Source: a virus. Taken from it: a DNA stretch of 22,243 bases. Position numbers and translations under genes: made by a program. Positions 21,102 to 22,243 of the stretch are shown piece after piece. The stretch is taken from positions 1 to 22,243 of the IMG/VR virus record IMGVR_UViG_3300023237_001281; one strand, given 5' to 3'. The notes below the pieces were generated by a model that was not told the DNA's origin, searched no databases, and saw only the letters and a list, made by a program, of their open reading frames with translations. Numbering within the stretch: the stretch's first letter is position 1; every line of letters starts with the position of its first letter.

Positions 21102-22243
21102 AGGGCCTGCACGTCCCGGAGCTTCAGGTCGTCGAAGTAGTGGTCCCAGGCAGTTTTGATATCGCGGTGGCGGAGCAGCTTGGCGGCGGTCTCGATGCCG
21201 TGGATTCGCGCCATCTCGCTTCCCCACTGCTTTCGTAGCTCGTAGGCGGCTTTTGTCCGGTCGGGTAGGTAAGGACGAACGAAGGTGTTCACTTCGCGTT
21301 TGGAGCCCTCGTATCGGTCGGTGGGGGTTCCGCAGAGGACGAAACCCTCAGCGCCATTTTTGGCTGGGCCAAATTCGGCCACCAGGGACTCGTAGAGTTC
21401 ATGGGCTACGGGGACACTGCCGGCGGAGGCTTTCGGCTTCCAGTAGTCGCGGGCAATCAAGGCGAGCCAGATCTTGCCATCCCGGATTTCAAACCATTCC
21501 CAGCGAAGATTTTGGCATTCGTCATTCCGCAGGCCGCACCTCCGCATGATCCAATAGGTGGCCCAAGCGTTTCGGAGTTGATTCGCTTTGTCTGGCTTGG
21601 CTTCGGTCTTGGCGGCGGTGAGGAGGGCGCCGACTTTCTCGGCCATTTTCGCCAGGATGTCTTCGGGGATGCGGCGGAAACGCTTGTCGGTGGAATCTTT
21701 CAGGAAGGAGACGCCAAGGAATGAGGTGAGATCCGGGAGCTTGAGATCGCGGTAGTGCTCCTGGGCGCGTGAGCTGAAGAGGCTTTTGGCCATCCGCATG
21801 TGGGTATTTGTGGAAGTGGCCTGGCGTGCTCCGCCGGTCTGATCCCGGAAGGCCAACATGGTGTCAGCGGTTAGGACGGAGGCGGAGAGCTGGAGAACGG
21901 CAGCGCGGCTACACCTCTGAGCCTCGGAAATGACGGTGACAAAGCTGGCGATGACGTTCTTCTTTGATTTGACCTGGGTAGAAGCGTCATATCGCTCGAT
22001 GATGGTCTCCAGGCGGACGAATTCGCTTCGAAGGCGCGGAGTCACCCCAAAGAGACCGAGGAGGGAATCATCGCGCATCTTGTTGGCAATGGATTGAGCG
22101 GTTGGCCGAGATGGGGAGCCCGTGGACCGGTTGACCTGCACGGTGCGAACGTGGGATGTGATCGGATCCTGAGTTTTCATCCGGAAATTCGCGTAGAAAA
22201 CCGACTTGCCATCGGGGATGTAGATATTTACGTTCTTATTCAT
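21098..22243 (-). CDS. int: Tyrosine recombinase (phage integrase)
   Basis: 381 residues read from ATG 22243 on the - strand; the start lies at the window edge, so a longer N-terminus is possible. An N-terminal arm-like region and SAM-like core-binding domain (about 60-165) precede the catalytic domain. It holds box I R239 (GLRNDECQNLRW), a likely K269/K271 in the beta hairpin, box II Y334-E-L-R337 (Tyr where most have His), H359 in LLRHRDIKT, and the nucleophile Y369 in DHYFDD. It joins phage and bacterial attachment sites. The catalytic Arg pair, His and Tyr are intact, so it is probably active. It is convergent with the giant gene, overlapping by 4 bases, with no terminator between. The attP site was not found. 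Confidence 0.85.
   Translation of the reverse strand: MNKNVNIYIPDGKSVFYANFRMKTQDPITSHVRTVQVNRSTGSPSRPTAQSIANKMRDDSLLGLFGVTPRLRSEFVRLETIIERYDASTQVKSKKNVIASFVTVISEAQRCSRAAVLQLSASVLTADTMLAFRDQTGGARQATSTNTHMRMAKSLFSSRAQEHYRDLKLPDLTSFLGVSFLKDSTDKRFRRIPEDILAKMAEKVGALLTAAKTEAKPDKANQLRNAWATYWIMRRCGLRNDECQNLRWEWFEIRDGKIWLALIARDYWKPKASAGSVPVAHELYESLVAEFGPAKNGAEGFVLCGTPTDRYEGSKREVNTFVRPYLPDRTKAAYELRKQWGSEMARIHGIETAAKLLRHRDIKTAWDHYFDDLKLRDVQAL

Noticed and set aside
1-22243. tRNA genes or CRISPR arrays
   Set aside because: No cloverleaf and no regularly spaced repeat with unique spacers was seen on either strand; the repeats present are inside genes or very short.

Overview
The window is most of the virion, lysis and integration part of a temperate tailed phage or prophage with a short-tailed (podovirus-like) plan. 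One co-directional block on the + strand runs from about 160 to 21101. It meets a tyrosine recombinase on the - strand (21098-22243) tail to tail. The host is probably a Gram-negative bacterium: the lysis block encodes an outer-membrane-type lipoprotein. Verrucomicrobiota or a neighbouring phylum is my best guess. That rests on the integrase box II style (LRK..GSEMAR), A-rich start regions without Shine-Dalgarno (SD) sequences, and intergenic low-complexity repeats of a kind I associate with those genomes. None of this is proof of taxonomy.

Layout. 1-78 (- strand) is the start of a small SANT/Myb-like gene that runs off the left edge. 160-744 holds two small genes, one a likely helix-turn-helix protein. 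765-6608 is the head module: portal, three small proteins, a strong terminator, a very acidic scaffold-like protein, a DUF5309/SU10-type major capsid protein, and a decoration-like protein. Between the last two lies a near-perfect 20-bp hairpin with a GCAA loop. 6621-9389 holds head-tail connection genes and a first host-recognition gene with a lectin-like AT-rich module. 9386-11309 is a tightly overlapping lysis block: one-pass membrane protein, lipoprotein, patatin-like phospholipase, M15 endolysin. 11314-14538 encodes a nozzle-like tail protein and a second tail fibre. 14544-21101 encodes three likely ejected internal virion proteins. The last is a 1584-residue polyvalent protein with N-terminal PEGF repeats, a zincin-type HEVGH motif and an LPD38-like region.

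How the genes work together. The scaffold and capsid protein build the head around the portal. The connectors and nozzle form the short tail, and the two fibre-like proteins recognise the host. The glycine-zipper protein, the helical 267-residue protein and the giant protein probably leave the virion with the DNA. Lysis would need a membrane protein to release the endolysin. The patatin, translated between lipoprotein and endolysin, is a candidate for lipid-directed membrane disruption, which would be an unusual lysis component. No large terminase, replication gene or repressor is present, so the phage continues outside the window or is incomplete.

No stretch over 300 bases lacks a gene. The largest gap (3715-3898) holds short direct repeats, a terminator and a small inverted repeat.
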